Assembly (NCBI RefSeq): GCF_030812785.1
Contig: NZ_JAUSTJ010000001.1
Span: 1,302,001 to 1,366,000 of the forward strand
Direction: 5' to 3'
DNA from: Sphingomonas kyeonggiensis
GTDB lineage: Bacteria > Pseudomonadota > Alphaproteobacteria > Sphingomonadales > Sphingomonadaceae
DNA: 64,000 nucleotides
Positions 33,582 to 42,021 of the stretch are shown here, in pieces. A model generated the notes under the pieces. It was not told where the DNA came from. It searched no databases and saw nothing but the letters and a program-made list of their open reading frames with translations. The number at the start of each line of letters is the position of its first letter. Positions within the stretch are counted from its first letter, which is position 1. The position numbers and the translations under genes are program-made.

Positions 33582-33660
33582 AGTTCCAACATCCTTTATT
33601 GATCGAACCGCCTCCCCCCCATAGAAGGCCGCGCTTCCGTCTTATCGAAAGTGTTAACGC

Positions 33661-34500
33661 GTGCAAACAGTCCGTCAGCTCGAAGACCTTCGCGAGGCGA
33701 CCGCCGCCTGGCGCCAGGCAGGCGAGCGTATCGCTCTCGTTCCCACCATGGGCGCATTGCATGACGGGCACATGGCGCTGGTCGAAGCGGCCAAGCGCGC
33801 CGCGAACCGCGTTATCGTCTCGATCTTCGTCAACCCGAAGCAGTTCGGCGCGAACGAGGACCTGGCGAAATATCCGCGCAAGGAAGCGGCGGATTCGCGC
33901 ATGCTCACCGGCGCCGGCGTCGACCTGCTGTGGATGCCGCCGGTCGAGGTCGTCTATCCCGATGGCTTCGCGACCAACATCTCGGTCTCGGGCGTGAGCG
34001 AACTGCTCGAAGGCGCGCACCGGCCCGGCCATTTCGACGGCGTCGCCACCGTGGTCGCCAAGCTGTTCAACCAGGTCCAGCCCGACATCGCCCTGTTCGG
34101 CGAGAAGGACTGGCAGCAGCTCGCGGTGATCCGCCGCATGACGACGGACCTCAACCTGCCCATCGAGATCCAGTCGGTGCTCACCCAGCGCGAGGATGAC
34201 GGCCTCGCCCTCTCGTCGCGCAACGCCTATCTGATGCCAGAAGAGCGCGCCAAGGCCGTGGCGCTGCCGCGGGCGCTGGGCGCCGCCGCCAAGGCGATTG
34301 CGGAGGGTGGCGATGTCGAGGCGGCACTGGCCCAGGCGCGCGAGGCGCTCGCCGCCGCCGGCTTTGAGATCGACTATGTCGCGCTGGCCGATGCCGAGAC
34401 GCTGCAGCCCGCCACCGCCTATGAAGCCGGCAAGCTCCGCCTGCTCGCCGCGGCGAAGCTCGGCGCCACCCGGCTGATCGACAATATCGCGGTACCCTGA
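33661..34500 (+). CDS. panC: Pantoate-beta-alanine ligase (pantothenate synthetase)
   Basis: PanC joins pantoate and beta-alanine with ATP to make pantothenate, the precursor of CoA. The 279-residue protein has the HIGH-like nucleotide-binding motif VPTMGALHDGH (residues 27-37), SIFVNPKQFG, the pantoate-binding FGEKDWQQL and ALSSRNAYL (KMSKS-like loop). It starts at GTG 33661. Divergent from mipZ; panB and panD are not in the window. Confidence 0.95.
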   Translation: MQTVRQLEDLREATAAWRQAGERIALVPTMGALHDGHMALVEAAKRAANRVIVSIFVNPKQFGANEDLAKYPRKEAADSRMLTGAGVDLLWMPPVEVVYPDGFATNISVSGVSELLEGAHRPGHFDGVATVVAKLFNQVQPDIALFGEKDWQQLAVIRRMTTDLNLPIEIQSVLTQREDDGLALSSRNAYLMPEERAKAVALPRALGAAAKAIAEGGDVEAALAQAREALAAAGFEIDYVALADAETLQPATAYEAGKLRLLAAAKLGATRLIDNIAVP

Positions 34501-34574
34501 AGAAGTACGGACCTGAACAAATACAGTTAACGCTGTTAACCATTTGTTGTCGGTTTGGCTGCCAAACCCCAAGC

Positions 34575-34594
34575 CACCACAAGAGGGTGTGGTG
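34575..34594 (+). promoter_or_regulatory. Small inverted repeat in the leader of the Sel1-like gene
   Basis: CACCAC near 34575 can pair with GTGGTG near 34589, closing a loop of about 8 bases, ~20 bases before the ATG at 34612. Two GTTAAC hexamers sit just upstream (about 34526-34540). It could be a leader hairpin or the panC terminator; evidence is only symmetry. Confidence 0.3.
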
Positions 34595-34611
34595 AACAGG
34601 GGTTAAGCGAC

Positions 34612-34908
34612 ATGGGCAGCAGCCTTAAGAGTGCGCGTTTCCTCGTCGAGAGCCGGCTGCGCGATGCGGCCCGCGGCGACGCCAACGCGTGTTACGATCT
34701 GGGTATGGTCTATTCGAGCGGCGCCGACGGCGTCGGCGTCGATCTGATCGAGGCCCATAAGTGGTTCAACATCGCCGCCGTCACCGGGGACAGCCGCGCG
34801 CAGGAATGCCGCGCCGAGATCGCAGAGGACATGACCGCGCGCGAGATCATCGAAGCGCAGAAGGCCGCGCGTGCGTGGCTCCGCGGCTTCGAGGTGCGGG
34901 CGGCGTAA
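34612..34908 (+). CDS. Short Sel1-like repeat protein
   Basis: The 98-residue protein contains one to two degenerate Sel1/TPR-like helical pairs: ANACYDLGMVYSSGADGVGVDLIEAHKWFNIAAVTGD, about residues 24-60. This carries the characteristic A-x-x-x-L-G-x-x-Y and A-x-x-W/F positions. It ends with charged helices (EDMTAREIIEAQKAARAWLRGFE). No signal peptide is seen, so it is probably a cytoplasmic scaffold or adaptor. A longer in-frame start upstream would add 19 residues of low-quality sequence; the ATG at 34612 follows AGGGGTTAAG. Confidence 0.75.
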   Translation: MGSSLKSARFLVESRLRDAARGDANACYDLGMVYSSGADGVGVDLIEAHKWFNIAAVTGDSRAQECRAEIAEDMTAREIIEAQKAARAWLRGFEVRAA

Positions 34909-34918
34909 TTCTCCTTCT

Positions 34919-35021
34919 CCCCTTCCGCTTGCGGGAGGGGCCGGGGGAGGGGCTATCGCAACTCCGCCCGAGGTGATGGGAGGCCACGCCCTCCCCTGAC
35001 CCCTCCCGCAAGCGGAAGGGG
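34919..35021. repeat. Paired inverted palindromes (CCCCTTCCGCTTGCGGGAGG type)
   Basis: Arms 34919-34952 and 34988-35021 are inverted copies over about 34 nt with few mismatches; each contains TTCCGCTTGCGGGAGG and a G-rich extension. The same family recurs at 48530-48632. Confidence 0.85.
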
Positions 35022-35055
35022 AAGTTCGGTTTCTCCGTCACGGCTTCCACCACGC

Positions 35056-35136
35056 GTCATCCCGGCGAACGCCGGGATCTCAGGCGAGGGACGTTGGAAA
35101 AGAGCCGCACGAGATCCCGGCCTTCGCCGGGATGAC
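35056..35136. repeat. Paired inverted palindromes (TCATCCCGGCGAACGCCGGG type)
   Basis: Arms 35056-35081 and 35111-35136 are 26-nt inverted copies with one mismatch. The right arm ends three bases before the topA stop codon, so the element probably forms the 3' end of the topA transcript. Together with the preceding pair it fills the 230-base gap; no gene is seen there. Confidence 0.85.
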
Positions 35137-35138
35137 GG

Positions 35139-37694
35139 CTATTCCTTGGCAGCAGCCTTCTTAGCCGCCGGCTTCTTCGCTGCGGCCTTCTTCGGCGCCG
35201 CAGCCTTCTTGGCAGGCGCCTTCTTCTTCCCCTTGCCCTTGGCCGGACCCGCCGCCGCGCGGGCGTCGATCAGCTGGGCGGCTTCCTCGAGCGTCAGCTG
35301 CTCCTTGTCGATCGACTTGGGCAGCGTGGCGTTGGTCTCGCCGTCGGTGACATAGGCGCCGTAGCGGCCGTCCATCAGCTTGATCTCGGCCTCGGTGCGT
35401 GGATGCTTGCCGAGCACCTTCAGCGGTTCGCGCGAAGCGCCGCGGGCCGGACGGCCCGAATTCGCCGCCGCCTCGGCCAGCTTGACCACCGCCGCGTTCA
35501 TCCCGGTCTCGAACACTTCCATCGTGCCCTGCAGCCGGGCGTATTTCCCGTCATGCGCCAGATACGGCCCGTAGCGGCCGATCGAAGCGGTGATCGGGTT
35601 GCCCGTCTCGGGGTGGTCGCCGATCACGCGCGGCAGCTTGAGCAGCTTCAGCGCCAGCTCCAGGTCGAGCTCGACATCCTTGGGGATCGAGGCGCGCGCC
35701 GCTTCCTTGCCTTCGCCAAGCTGGATGTACGGCCCGAACCGGCCCGACTTGCGCTCGACATTCAGGCCCGTGTCCGGATCCTGGCCCAGCACTTCCGGCC
35801 CGCTGTCCTCGCCGCTTTCCCCGCCCGGCTGGGCGAAGCGCCGCGTGTATTTGCACTCGGGATAGTTGGAGCAGGCGATGAACGCGCCGAACTTGCCGCC
35901 GCGCAGCGCCAGCCGGCCATTGCCGCAGTTCGGGCACAGCCGCGGATCGCTGCCGTCCGCCTTTTCGGGGAACAGGTAAGGCGCCAGGAACTCGTCGAGC
36001 GCCGCCGTGATGTCCGACGGCTTCTGCTCCATCACATCGGCCGTGCGCGGCTTGAAGTCGCGCCAGAACGCCTCGAGCACTTCCTGCCACTGGGCGCGGC
36101 CGCCCGACACGTCGTCCAGCTCCTCCTCCAGCTCGGCGGTGAAGTCGTAGTTGACGTATTTCTGGAAGAAGCGCTCGAGGAACGCGGTCAGCAGCCGCCC
36201 GCTCTCCTCGGCGAAGAAGCGGTTCTTCTCGAGGCGGACATAGGCGCGGTCCTTGAGCACCTGGATGACCGAGGCATAGGTCGAAGGCCGGCCGATGCCG
36301 AGCTCCTCCATCCGCTTGACCAGCGACGCTTCGCTGAAGCGGGGCGGCGGCTGGGTGAAATGCTGCTCGGCGTTGACCGCCTTCTTGGCCGGCGTCGCGC
36401 CTTCGCTCATGCGGGGCAGGCGGCGCGAATCCTCATCGCCTTCGTCGTCGCGGCCTTCCTCGTACAGCGCGAGATAGCCGGGGAAGATCACCACCTGGCC
36501 GGTGGCGCGCAGCCCGTGCTGGCTGGTGCCGTCCTCCAGATCGATCGTCGTGCGCTCCATCCGGGCCGATGCCATCTGGCTGGCGAGCGCGCGCTTCCAG
36601 ATCAGCTCGTACAGCTTGGCATGATCGCCCGAGCCCGCGCGGTCCTTGGAGAAATCGGTCGGGCGGATCGCCTCGTGCGCTTCCTGGGCGTTCTTCGCCT
36701 TGGCGGTGTAGATACGCGGCTTGTCGGGCACGTACGACCCGTCATAGCGTGTCGCCACGGCCTTGCGGGCGTCCTGAATCGCGCTCGGGTCCATCTGGAC
36801 GCCGTCGGTACGCATATAGGTGATCGCGCCGTCCTCGTAGAGGCCCTGGGCGATCCGCATCGTGTGGCTGGCCGAGAAGCCCAGCTTGCGCGCGGCTTCC
36901 TGCTGCAGCGTCGAGGTGGTGAACGGCGCGGCCGGGTTGCGCATCGCCGGCTTGGTCTCGACCGAGACCACGGTGAAGCGGCCTTCCTCGACGGCCTTCT
37001 TCGCCGCCTCGGCCGTCTTGCCGTCGCCGATCGACAGGCGATCGAGCTTGTCGCCCTTATACTTGACCAGGCGGCTGACGAACGGCGTGCCGTCCTGCTC
37101 CATGTCGGCGGTGACCGACCAATATTCCTGCGGCTTGAACCCTTCGATCTCGCGCTCGCGATCGACGATGATGCGCAGCGCGACCGACTGGACGCGGCCC
37201 GCCGACTTGGCGCCGGGCAGCTTGCGCCACAGCACCGGTGACAGGGTGAAGCCCACCAGATAATCGAGCGCGCGGCGGGCGCGATAGGCGTCGATCAGGT
37301 CGGTATCCAGCTCGCGTGGATGCTCCATCGCGGTCAGGATCGCCGGCTTGGTGATCGCGTTGAAGGTGACGCGCTCCACTTCCTTGGGCAGCGCCTTCTT
37401 GTTGCGCAGCACTTCCTGCACGTGCCAGCTGATCGCCTCGCCTTCGCGATCAGGGTCGGTCGCGAGGATCAGTCGGTCGGCCTTCTTCGCCTCGTCGGCG
37501 ATCGCCTTCAGCTGCTTCGATTTGTCGGCATAGGTTTCCCACTCCATCGCGAACCCTTCCTCGGGATCGACGGAGCCGTCGCGTGCCGGCAGGTCGCGGA
37601 CATGGCCGTAGGAGGCGAGGACGCGGTAGTCCTTGCCGAGATATTTCTCGATGGTCTTCGCCTTGGCCGGCGATTCTACGATGACGAGCTGCAT
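35139..37694 (-). CDS. topA: DNA topoisomerase I (type IA)
   Basis: TopA relaxes negative supercoils through a 5'-phosphotyrosine. The 851-residue protein begins with the TOPRIM domain (VESPAKAKTIEKYLGKDY, ATDPDREGEAISWH), has the catalytic tyrosine in GAITYMRTDG (Tyr293), and a C-terminal zinc-ribbon block (CPNCGNGRLALRGG...CSNYPECKY) followed by further topoisomerase C-terminal repeats (GRYGPYLAHDGKY, GRYGAYVTDGE). The last ~35 residues are a lysine/alanine-rich, histone-H1-like tail (KKAPAKKAAAPKKAAAKK), a known feature in some alphaproteobacteria that increases DNA binding. Confidence 0.96.
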   Translation of the reverse strand: MQLVIVESPAKAKTIEKYLGKDYRVLASYGHVRDLPARDGSVDPEEGFAMEWETYADKSKQLKAIADEAKKADRLILATDPDREGEAISWHVQEVLRNKKALPKEVERVTFNAITKPAILTAMEHPRELDTDLIDAYRARRALDYLVGFTLSPVLWRKLPGAKSAGRVQSVALRIIVDREREIEGFKPQEYWSVTADMEQDGTPFVSRLVKYKGDKLDRLSIGDGKTAEAAKKAVEEGRFTVVSVETKPAMRNPAAPFTTSTLQQEAARKLGFSASHTMRIAQGLYEDGAITYMRTDGVQMDPSAIQDARKAVATRYDGSYVPDKPRIYTAKAKNAQEAHEAIRPTDFSKDRAGSGDHAKLYELIWKRALASQMASARMERTTIDLEDGTSQHGLRATGQVVIFPGYLALYEEGRDDEGDEDSRRLPRMSEGATPAKKAVNAEQHFTQPPPRFSEASLVKRMEELGIGRPSTYASVIQVLKDRAYVRLEKNRFFAEESGRLLTAFLERFFQKYVNYDFTAELEEELDDVSGGRAQWQEVLEAFWRDFKPRTADVMEQKPSDITAALDEFLAPYLFPEKADGSDPRLCPNCGNGRLALRGGKFGAFIACSNYPECKYTRRFAQPGGESGEDSGPEVLGQDPDTGLNVERKSGRFGPYIQLGEGKEAARASIPKDVELDLELALKLLKLPRVIGDHPETGNPITASIGRYGPYLAHDGKYARLQGTMEVFETGMNAAVVKLAEAAANSGRPARGASREPLKVLGKHPRTEAEIKLMDGRYGAYVTDGETNATLPKSIDKEQLTLEEAAQLIDARAAAGPAKGKGKKKAPAKKAAAPKKAAAKKPAAKKAAAKE

Positions 37695-37824
37695 GGGGGG
37701 TAAGCGTTCCTCACGTGTACGCGTGTAAGGTGGGGAGGGGCAGAGGGGGCCGTCAAGCCGGTTGATCTGGAACTTGGTAACGCTTCGCGGGTATCACTTC
37801 GCCACGCCCAGGGGGAGCCAAACT

Positions 37825-39360
37825 TTGCCCGAGGACATCGCCGCACCATCGCCTCGCCGCCCGCACCGGCTGCTTTGGATATTCGGGACCGTCCTTGCCC
37901 TGCTCGCAGCCGGTGCTGGCGCGGGCTTCTTCTGGCTCCGCGCGAAGCTCGATGTCAAAGCCGAGCCGCCGCCCCGCGCCAGCGACGCGATCGAAGTGCC
38001 CCGCCAGGTCTCGGCGCTCGACGTGCCGCTCGACGTCAACGTCTCGGTCCTCAGCCGCGCGCTCGAGAAGTCGGTGCCGCGCACGCTCTGGTCGATCGAC
38101 CAGCATGTCGACAAATGCGTGCCCGCCCAGCGCGTCAAGCTGTTCAAGGCGAAGCTCAAGGTCAGCCCCGATCTCGGCTGCGACGTGATCGGCACCGTCA
38201 CCCGCTCCGCCATCCGGCTGCGCGGGGTGGGGGACGAGATCGTCGCCGACATGCCGATCCGCGCGACGATCGCCGCGCGCCATGTCGGCGGCTTCCTCAA
38301 GGGCGAGACCGCGACCGGATCGGCCATGGTCCATGCCCGCATCCGCCTGTCGGTAAGCGACAATTGGCAGCCCCGCGCGACCATCCGCCTCGCCTATGAC
38401 TGGACCACCCCGCCGGGCATCGACTTTCTCGGCCGCCGGATCACCTTCACCGACAAAGCCGACGCGAAGCTCGGCCCGATCGTCCGCGATCTCGAACGCA
38501 CGCTGCCGCGCGAGATCGCCCGGGTCGACATCCGCAGCCGCGTCGCCGACGCCTGGCGGCAGAGCTTCACCATCCTCCAGCTCAACCAGGAGAACCCGCC
38601 GGTGTGGATGCGGATCACCCCGGAGAAGCTCAGCTATGGCGGCTATCGCCTGACCGGCAACCGCCTGCGCCTCGGCCTTGGCCTCGCCGCGCTCACCGAG
38701 ACCTTTGTCGGGCCCAAGCCCGAGGATCCCAAGCCCATCCCGCTCCCGCCGCTCGGCCACGACGCCAGGGGATCGAAGCTGCAATTCTTCATCCCCGTCA
38801 TCGCCGATTATGCCCAGCTCGAGCCGGTGCTCCAGCGCGCGCTCGACAAGCGGGCCAAGCGCCCCTTCGAGCTGCCCCGCATCGGCCCGGTGGAGGCGCG
38901 TTTCAGCGGGGTGGTGATGTACGGCACCACCAACGGCCGCATCGCCGTCGGCTTGACCATCGCCGCGCGCCCGCAGAGCGGCGGCGGCGAGACGCATGGC
39001 CGGGTCTGGCTCACCGCCCGGCCGGTCAACGCCCCGGGCTCGCAGCGCGTCCATTTCGAGGACCTCTCCGTCTCGGGCGAGACCGACCGGATGGCCGGCG
39101 ACCTGGTCGTGCTGCTCGCCCGGAGCCCGGGCGTGGCCGAGACTTTGGCGGAATCGCTCACCCAGAACTTCACCCATGATTTCGACAAGCTGCTCGGCAA
39201 GATCCGCCGCGCGATCGTCAGCAAGCGCGCCGGCGCCTTCCTCATCCGCGCCGACCTGGCCGAGGCCCGCAACGGCACGCTCAAGGCGAGCGGGCAGGGG
39301 CTGTACCTGCCCGTCTGGGCGGAGGGCACGGCGCGGGTGGAGTATCTGCCCGGCAGATAG
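37825..39360 (+). CDS. DUF4403-family membrane-anchored protein
   Basis: From the TTG at 37825 the protein has 511 residues. A transmembrane anchor (LLWIFGTVLALLAAGAGAGFFWL) is followed by a long periplasmic part rich in beta strands. It matches the DUF4403 family, whose paired lipid-binding-like domains show repeated patterns such as VPLDVNVSVLSRALEKSVP and YAQLEPVLQRALDKRAKRPFELP. The family is often found in the proteobacterial envelope with no tested function. GGGGGAG about 8 bases upstream favours the TTG start; an ATG at 37762 in the same frame has no such site. Confidence 0.75.
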   Translation: MPEDIAAPSPRRPHRLLWIFGTVLALLAAGAGAGFFWLRAKLDVKAEPPPRASDAIEVPRQVSALDVPLDVNVSVLSRALEKSVPRTLWSIDQHVDKCVPAQRVKLFKAKLKVSPDLGCDVIGTVTRSAIRLRGVGDEIVADMPIRATIAARHVGGFLKGETATGSAMVHARIRLSVSDNWQPRATIRLAYDWTTPPGIDFLGRRITFTDKADAKLGPIVRDLERTLPREIARVDIRSRVADAWRQSFTILQLNQENPPVWMRITPEKLSYGGYRLTGNRLRLGLGLAALTETFVGPKPEDPKPIPLPPLGHDARGSKLQFFIPVIADYAQLEPVLQRALDKRAKRPFELPRIGPVEARFSGVVMYGTTNGRIAVGLTIAARPQSGGGETHGRVWLTARPVNAPGSQRVHFEDLSVSGETDRMAGDLVVLLARSPGVAETLAESLTQNFTHDFDKLLGKIRRAIVSKRAGAFLIRADLAEARNGTLKASGQGLYLPVWAEGTARVEYLPGR

Positions 39361-39377
39361 CATGCGCTCATTCCCAA

Positions 39378-39501
39378 CTCCCCTCCCTGGAAGGGAGGGG
39401 CTGGGGGTGGGTGGATGCATGCGATACGGTGGGGTGGCACCTGCGTCCGCAGTACGCCCGGACGCGACCCACCCCCGACCCCTCCCTTCCAGGGAGGGGA
39501 G
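39378..39501. repeat. Paired inverted palindromes (CTCCCCTCCCTGGAAGGGAG type)
   Basis: Arms 39378-39412 and 39467-39501 are 35-nt inverted copies with two mismatches; each starts with a CTCCCTGGAAGGGAG palindrome. The element fills the space between convergent DUF4403 and GST genes and ends five bases before the GST stop. Confidence 0.88.
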
Positions 39502-39505
39502 GTTT

Positions 39506-40399
39506 CTACGCCAGCATCTTCGCCCGCACCGCGTCGATGTCCGCCGCCGAATGCCGCTCGGCGAGACGGAACTCCTCCGGACCCGAGCCGCGATTGACCA
39601 GCCGTCCGCGCTGTACCGCCTCGCGCTCGCCGACCTCGGCGACCCAGCGGTTGAAATGCTCATACTCGCCGACATTCAGGAACTCGGCGGCACCCGCATA
39701 GGCGTCGCCGCGCGCCACGCCGCCATACCAGGGCCAGATCGCGATGTCGGCGATCGTGTACTCGTCGCCGGCCATGAACCGGTTCTTCGCCAGGTGCGTG
39801 TCGAGAACGTGCAGCTGGCGCTTCACTTCCATCGCATAGCGGTTGATCGCATATTCGATCTTGAACGGGGCATAGGCGAAGAAATGGCCGAAGCCGCCGC
39901 CCAGGAACGGCGCCGAGCCCATCTGCCACATCAGCCAGCTCATCGTGGCGGCGCGCTTCGCCGGGTCGGTCGGCAGAAAGGCGCCGAACTTCTCGGCCAG
40001 ATAGACCAGGATCGCGCCGCTCTCGAACACGGTGATGTTGGGCGAGACCGAATGGTCGACCATCGCGGGGATCTTCGAGTTCGGATTGATCCCGACGAAC
40101 CCGCTGCCGAACTGGTCGCCCTCGCCGATATTGATCTTCCAGGCGTCATACTCGGCGCCCGCATGGCCGGCGGCGAGCAGCTCCTCGAGCATGATCGTCA
40201 CCTTCTGGCCATTGGGCGTGCCCAGCGAATAGAGCTGGATCGGATGTTCGCCGACCGGCAGCACCTTCTCGTGCGTCGCGCCCGAGACCGGCCGGTTGAT
40301 GTTGGCGAACTGGCCGCCGCTCGGTTGCTCCCAGGTCCACACCTTGGGCGGGACATAGCCGGCAGGCTGGTTGTTGGCGGGATCGGATGCGTCGGCCAT
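39506..40399 (-). CDS. yghU: Glutathione S-transferase, YghU/Nu-class
   Basis: The 297-residue protein has the YghU features: a long N-terminal extension (GYVPPKVWTWEQPSGGQFANINRPVSGATHEK), the thioredoxin-like GSH domain (IQLYSLGTPNGQKVTIMLEEL; IGINPNSKIPA-like GINPNSKIPAM; the ESGAILVYLA block) and the helical C-domain (TIADIAIWPWYGG). Nu-class enzymes bind two GSH and have disulfide-bond reductase activity. It is a cytoplasmic single gene, with MADASDPANNQPAGYVPPKVW as start after a GGGGAGAC site. Confidence 0.92.
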   Translation of the reverse strand: MADASDPANNQPAGYVPPKVWTWEQPSGGQFANINRPVSGATHEKVLPVGEHPIQLYSLGTPNGQKVTIMLEELLAAGHAGAEYDAWKINIGEGDQFGSGFVGINPNSKIPAMVDHSVSPNITVFESGAILVYLAEKFGAFLPTDPAKRAATMSWLMWQMGSAPFLGGGFGHFFAYAPFKIEYAINRYAMEVKRQLHVLDTHLAKNRFMAGDEYTIADIAIWPWYGGVARGDAYAGAAEFLNVGEYEHFNRWVAEVGEREAVQRGRLVNRGSGPEEFRLAERHSAADIDAVRAKMLA

Positions 40400-40523
40400 G
40401 TCGATAGTCTCCCCTGGGGATTGCTGCGGGCATGTAGGAACGGCTCCGAAACTTGCCAGTCCCCCGCGCTTGAATCGCGTGCGAATGGCTGTCAGCCTGC
40501 GATGGGACTGGGGGAGGGATGCG

Positions 40524-40868
40524 ATGAAAGGCCGGCATCTGCTGCTTGTTGGCGCGCTCGCCATGCTGGCCGCATGTGCTGCGAGCCATAGTGGCAAAAG
40601 CTTCACGATTCCCGCGAGCGAGATCACCACCGGCTGGACGAACGCGCTTTACCGGGAAATGGCTCGAGCCGCCGAGGACGGAACCGATCCCTCATGGAAT
40701 ATCGTGCCCAGCTTCTCGGATGCGCGATGCCGATGGACCGTCCCGGGGCGCGAGGCGATGTGCCGCTACACGTGGTGCAGCCGTCTGCACTGCCGGCCGC
40801 AGCTCACCGGCAGCGAACCCGAACACCGGACCACCAGGACCGAGCATGGCTGGGACTTCGGCCTCTAG
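40524..40868 (+). CDS. Putative lipoprotein, cysteine-containing hypothetical
   Basis: The 114-residue product has a lipoprotein signal (MKGRHLLLVGALAMLAAC, lipobox L-A-A-C, Cys18). The mature part has five more cysteines (DARCRW, AMCRYTWCSRLHC), suggesting disulfides in the periplasm or outer membrane. The start follows GGGGGAGG. No family is recognised. It is convergent to the membrane-protein gene at 40890. Confidence 0.65.
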   Translation: MKGRHLLLVGALAMLAACAASHSGKSFTIPASEITTGWTNALYREMARAAEDGTDPSWNIVPSFSDARCRWTVPGREAMCRYTWCSRLHCRPQLTGSEPEHRTTRTEHGWDFGL

Positions 40869-40889
40869 CTGTGCCCGGCCGCTGCTCCC

Positions 40890-41543
40890 TCAGGCGAAGA
40901 CCTGTTCGAGATCGTTCGACGGGCCGCGGGTCAGCCGATGGATCGCCACTGCCGTGTGCCAAGTCAGGGCCTGCGCGGTGTAGACCATCAGGTTCGAGAG
41001 CAGCGCCAGCCCGATCGGCACTGGGCCATATTCGGGATAGAAAAACACAGTCCCGAGGAACAGCAGCATGGGCACGCCCGACACCAGCATGGCAGCCGAG
41101 ATCGGCACCACCAGCGGCTGCGTGCGCGACCAGCTCTCCCGCATCGCCTGACTGCTGGTCATGCCCTCGCCGACGATGAGCGGCGCCACGATCGACCAGC
41201 GCGCCCATAGATAGATGCCGGGCAGGATCAGGAAGAGGAAGCCGATCGTGATACCCAGGCCGCTGAGGATCAGCGCGAGGACGAAGGACCCGCCCCGCCC
41301 GCGCCGTCCTTCCGCATCGAGCAGTCCGGCGCCCCGCAGCGCGCCGCGGGTCACGCCATATTGGGCAAAGATCGTACCGATCCCGATGGCGAGGTTCAGC
41401 CCGGCGCCGTCCGAACCGATCGCATCGGCCGCGGTGCCCAGCAGCACCAGCACCAGCATGACGGCAAGCGTGGTCGGCAGGTTCGTGCTGAGCAGCGCAA
41501 AGCTGTTCCGCACGATCAGCGCGGTGTCGATCTTCTGTTCCAT
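40890..41543 (-). CDS. Multi-pass membrane protein (DUF7544/YciC-like)
   Basis: The 217-residue protein has five to six hydrophobic helices, with GRGGSFVLALILSGLGITIGFLFLILPGIYLWARWSIVAPLIVGEGM in the middle. The LILPGIYLWARWSIVAPLIV pattern is typical of the glycerophosphodiester-phosphodiesterase membrane-domain/YciC superfamily, where a catalytic domain is absent. It is followed by the GFA gene on the same strand eight bases upstream (41551) and may be co-transcribed. Function unknown. Confidence 0.75.
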   Translation of the reverse strand: MEQKIDTALIVRNSFALLSTNLPTTLAVMLVLVLLGTAADAIGSDGAGLNLAIGIGTIFAQYGVTRGALRGAGLLDAEGRRGRGGSFVLALILSGLGITIGFLFLILPGIYLWARWSIVAPLIVGEGMTSSQAMRESWSRTQPLVVPISAAMLVSGVPMLLFLGTVFFYPEYGPVPIGLALLSNLMVYTAQALTWHTAVAIHRLTRGPSNDLEQVFA

Positions 41544-41550
41544 ATCCCCC

Positions 41551-42021
41551 TCAGTTCCCTGTTTGGCCTGGCTGCCCGGGTCCGCCCATGCGGCGGATTC
41601 TGCGCCAGAGCAGGCGCGGCCCCCACTCCAGTGCCATCGACAGGGCGGAGCGTTTCCTCGTGTCGCCCTCGAAGCGATAAAAGGCCGGCTTGCCGTCATG
41701 GAATATCTCGTGCGTGAGCGTCAGGCCCTCCGCGTCGAACAGCCCCGCGCTGACCGCAATCTCGGGGCCGAGCGTCGGGCGATGGAAGATGCTGCTCCCG
41801 CACTTCTCGCAAAAGCCGCGCTCGGCAAAGCCCGATGCCTGGAAGGTGCGCAGGGTCTCGCCCGCAATCTCCGCCTCGGGCGCCTGGATCGCCATCCAGG
41901 GGCCGCTGCACCAGCGTCGGCACATCGCACAATGGCAGGCGCCGACCGCGCTGCGTTCGACGGGAACCGAGGCGCGGACGCCGCCGCACAGGCATCGGCC
42001 GTGGCGACGGGCCTCGCTCAT
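41551..42021 (-). CDS. GFA/CENP-V-family zinc protein
   Basis: The 156-residue protein has the GFA zinc-binding pattern: CLCGGVR (Cys10, Cys12), ACHCAMCRR (Cys29, Cys31, Cys34) and FCEKCGSSIF (Cys71, Cys74). These proteins bind glutathione-type adducts; the founding member was proposed to assist formation of S-hydroxymethylglutathione, though that role is disputed. It is distant from the frmA operon in this window. Its ATG overlaps the dprA stop by four bases, so it is translated with dprA. Confidence 0.88.
   Translation of the reverse strand: MSEARRHGRCLCGGVRASVPVERSAVGACHCAMCRRWCSGPWMAIQAPEAEIAGETLRTFQASGFAERGFCEKCGSSIFHRPTLGPEIAVSAGLFDAEGLTLTHEIFHDGKPAFYRFEGDTRKRSALSMALEWGPRLLWRRIRRMGGPGQPGQTGN

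Noticed and set aside
34911..35140. Possible CRISPR array (several repeats in a short interval)
   Set aside because: The repeats are inverted pairs, not evenly spaced direct repeats, and no cas gene is near.
37753..39675. Minus-strand frame opposite DUF4403
   Set aside because: Spans two convergent genes and a repeat element; composition typical of an antisense shadow.
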